Below are positions 62,274 to 64,000 of a DNA stretch of 64,000 nt, piece after piece. Position numbers and translations under genes: made by a program. The notes below the pieces were generated by a model, which did not search any database, was not told the origin of the DNA, and worked only from the letters and a program-made list of their open reading frames with translations. Origin of the DNA: Rahnella ecdela (lineage in GTDB: Bacteria; Pseudomonadota; Gammaproteobacteria; Enterobacterales; Enterobacteriaceae); the NCBI RefSeq assembly GCF_019049625.1, contig NZ_JAFMOY010000131.1, positions 62,001 to 126,000 on the forward strand, read 5' to 3'. The stretch's first letter is position 1. Each line of letters opens with the position of its first letter.

Positions 62274-64000
62274 ATGTCGGATTCAAACAGTAATAAAACG
62301 AGTTCAGGCGGCGGGTTCAGCCGCCGTGACCTGGTCAAGGGAACTACACTCGCCGGTATGGCAGCCGCCGTCGGGGGCATATCACTGCCATTTAAATCAA
62401 TACGCGCTGAAACGCGTCAGGCTCCGTCTCCGGCTACGGATGAGAAAATCGTCTGGAGCGCCTGTACCGTTAACTGCGGCAGCCGTTGTCCGCTGAGAAT
62501 GCATGTCATTGATGACGAGATACGTTATGTCGAAACCGATAACACCGGTGATGACGATTATGAGGGATTGCATCAGGTTCGCGCCTGTCTGCGCGGACGT
62601 TCCATGCGTCGCCGTGTTTATAATCCTGACCGTCTGAAATATCCGATGAAACGCGTCGGCAAACGTGGTGAAGGTAAATTCAAACAAATCAGCTGGGACG
62701 AAGCCTTCGACACGCTGGCCGGCAGCCTGAAAGACATTATCCATCGTTATGGCAATGAAGCCATCTATCTCAATTATGGCACCGGCACGCTGGGCGGCAC
62801 CATGACCCGTTCATGGCCGCCGGGCAAAACGCTGATTGCCCGCCTGATGAACTGCTGCGGCGGTTATCTGAATCATTATGGCGATTACAGTTCGGCGCAA
62901 ATTGCTGCAGGTCTGAATTATACCTACGGTGGCTGGGCGGATGGCAACAGCCCGTCTGATATTGAAAACAGTAAACTGGTGGTGTTATTCGGGAATAACC
63001 CCGGTGAAACCCGCATGAGCGGCGGCGGTGTGACCTATTACCTCGAGCAGGCTCGTCAGCGTTCGAATGCCCGAATGATCATTGTTGATCCGCGTTATAC
63101 CGATACCGGTGCAGGTCGTGAAGACGAATGGGTGCCGATCCGTCCGGGTACGGATGGCGCTCTGGCCGCGGCGCTGGCACATGTCATGATCACCGAGAAT
63201 CTGGTGGATCAGCCGTTTCTCGACAAATATTGCGTCGGTTATGATGAAAAAACCTTACCGGCGGGCGTTGCGCAGAACGCGCATTATAAAGCCTATATTC
63301 TTGGAACCGGGCCTGATGGCGTAGCGAAAACACCGGAATGGGCGTCAAAAATCACCGGGATCTCAATCGAGAAAATAATTAAGCTCGGGCGTGAAATCGG
63401 TCAGGCGAAACCAGCATTTATCACTCAGGGCTGGGGTCCGCAGCGCCATGCTAACGGTGAAATTGCAACACGTGCGATTGCGATGCTGGCTATTTTGACC
63501 GGTAACGTTGGCGTTCATGGTGGTAATTCCGGTGCCCGTGAAGGCTCCTACGAAATCCCGTTTGTCCGTATGCCAACGCTGGAAAATCCGGTTGAGACCA
63601 GTATTTCCATGTTCATGTGGACGGACGCGATTGTGCGCGGGCCGGAAATGACGGCGACCAAAGATGGCGTGCGCGGAAAATCCAAATTGGATGTGCCGAT
63701 CAAATTTATCTGGAACTATGCCGGTAACTGTCTGATTAACCAGCATTCCGATATCAACCGCACCCACGACATTCTGCAGGATGACCAGCAATGCGAAATG
63801 ATTGTGGTGATTGATAACCACATGACGTCTTCGGCGAAATACGCGGACATTATCCTGCCAGACTGTACTGCCTCTGAGCAGATGGACTTCTGCCTTGACG
63901 CGTCATGCGGCAACATGGATTACATCATTTTTGCCGACCAGGCGATCACGCCGCGCTTCCAGTGCAAAAATATTTATGAGATGACCAGTGAATTGTCCCG
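62274..64000 (+). CDS. DmsA-type molybdopterin oxidoreductase, second copy (cut by window end)
   Basis: An open frame begins at the ATG at 62274, eight bases after GGAG, and runs to the window end, 575 codons so far. A twin-arginine signal (FSRRDLVKGTTLAG) and CTVNCGSRC with VRACLRGRS match the first copy; NNPGETRMSGGG, IIVDPRYTDTGAGREDEWVPIRPGTDGAL and KSKLDVPIKFIWNYAGN show close paralogy. It starts 82 bases after the first copy, clearly the same operon. The arrangement resembles E. coli ynfE-ynfF. Electron-transfer (DmsB), anchor (DmsC) and chaperone (DmsD) genes would lie beyond the window. Confidence 0.9.
   Translation, partial: MSDSNSNKTSSGGGFSRRDLVKGTTLAGMAAAVGGISLPFKSIRAETRQAPSPATDEKIVWSACTVNCGSRCPLRMHVIDDEIRYVETDNTGDDDYEGLHQVRACLRGRSMRRRVYNPDRLKYPMKRVGKRGEGKFKQISWDEAFDTLAGSLKDIIHRYGNEAIYLNYGTGTLGGTMTRSWPPGKTLIARLMNCCGGYLNHYGDYSSAQIAAGLNYTYGGWADGNSPSDIENSKLVVLFGNNPGETRMSGGGVTYYLEQARQRSNARMIIVDPRYTDTGAGREDEWVPIRPGTDGALAAALAHVMITENLVDQPFLDKYCVGYDEKTLPAGVAQNAHYKAYILGTGPDGVAKTPEWASKITGISIEKIIKLGREIGQAKPAFITQGWGPQRHANGEIATRAIAMLAILTGNVGVHGGNSGAREGSYEIPFVRMPTLENPVETSISMFMWTDAIVRGPEMTATKDGVRGKSKLDVPIKFIWNYAGNCLINQHSDINRTHDILQDDQQCEMIVVIDNHMTSSAKYADIILPDCTASEQMDFCLDASCGNMDYIIFADQAITPRFQCKNIYEMTSELS

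Overview
The window is about 64 kb of chromosome from a gamma-proteobacterium of the order Enterobacterales. Nearly every housekeeping protein is close to its Escherichia coli counterpart, and gene order follows E. coli over long runs. A Yersiniaceae member such as Rahnella, Serratia or a relative fits best, but genus is an inference: no rRNA gene is present to settle it.

Layout. (1) 1-6.9 kb: 3' end of folE, yeiB, then the galactose regulon galS and mglBAC, with matching CRP and Gal-operator sites before galS and mglB. (2) 7.0-18.5 kb: an accessory, AT-rich fimbrial island between mglC and sanA. A minus-strand chaperone-usher operon encodes a major subunit, chaperone, usher, two further subunits and a second chaperone. 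Around it are three LysR-type paralogues and one LuxR-type regulator on the plus strand, and a separate two-domain tip adhesin on the minus strand. The major subunit reads out of frame with its only good start codon at an A8 run, and the adhesin is cut by one in-frame TAA. (3) 18.5-23.1 kb: a candidate small RNA, sanA with an unusual Ala/Lys/Glu-rich tail, maeA and cdd. (4) 23.2-42 kb: artJ, artPIQM, ybjP, ybjQ-amiD, ybjS, ybjT, ltaE, poxB, hcr-hcp, lysO, ybjD, ybjX and cspD, matching the E. coli 19-minute region but without aqpZ or macAB. (5) 42-64 kb: clpS-clpA, infA, aat, cydDC, trxB, lrp, ftsK, lolA, rarA, serS and two tandem dmsA-type molybdoenzyme genes, the second cut by the window end.

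How the genes work together. The mgl genes import galactose and methyl-galactosides under CRP and GalS control. The art genes import arginine and related basic amino acids. clpS, clpA and aat are three parts of the N-degron proteolysis route, with infA between them. hcp/hcr, cydDC and the dmsA pair are functions of nitrosative stress, respiration and anaerobiosis; FNR-like and NsrR-like sites are visible before hcp and an FNR-like site before dmsA. lrp, ftsK, lolA, rarA and serS form the conserved core block.

The fimbrial island is the most unusual part. It has a possible on/off slippage tract in its major pilin, an interrupted adhesin, two chaperones and four local regulators. That could be a phase-variable or decaying fimbria with its own regulatory set.
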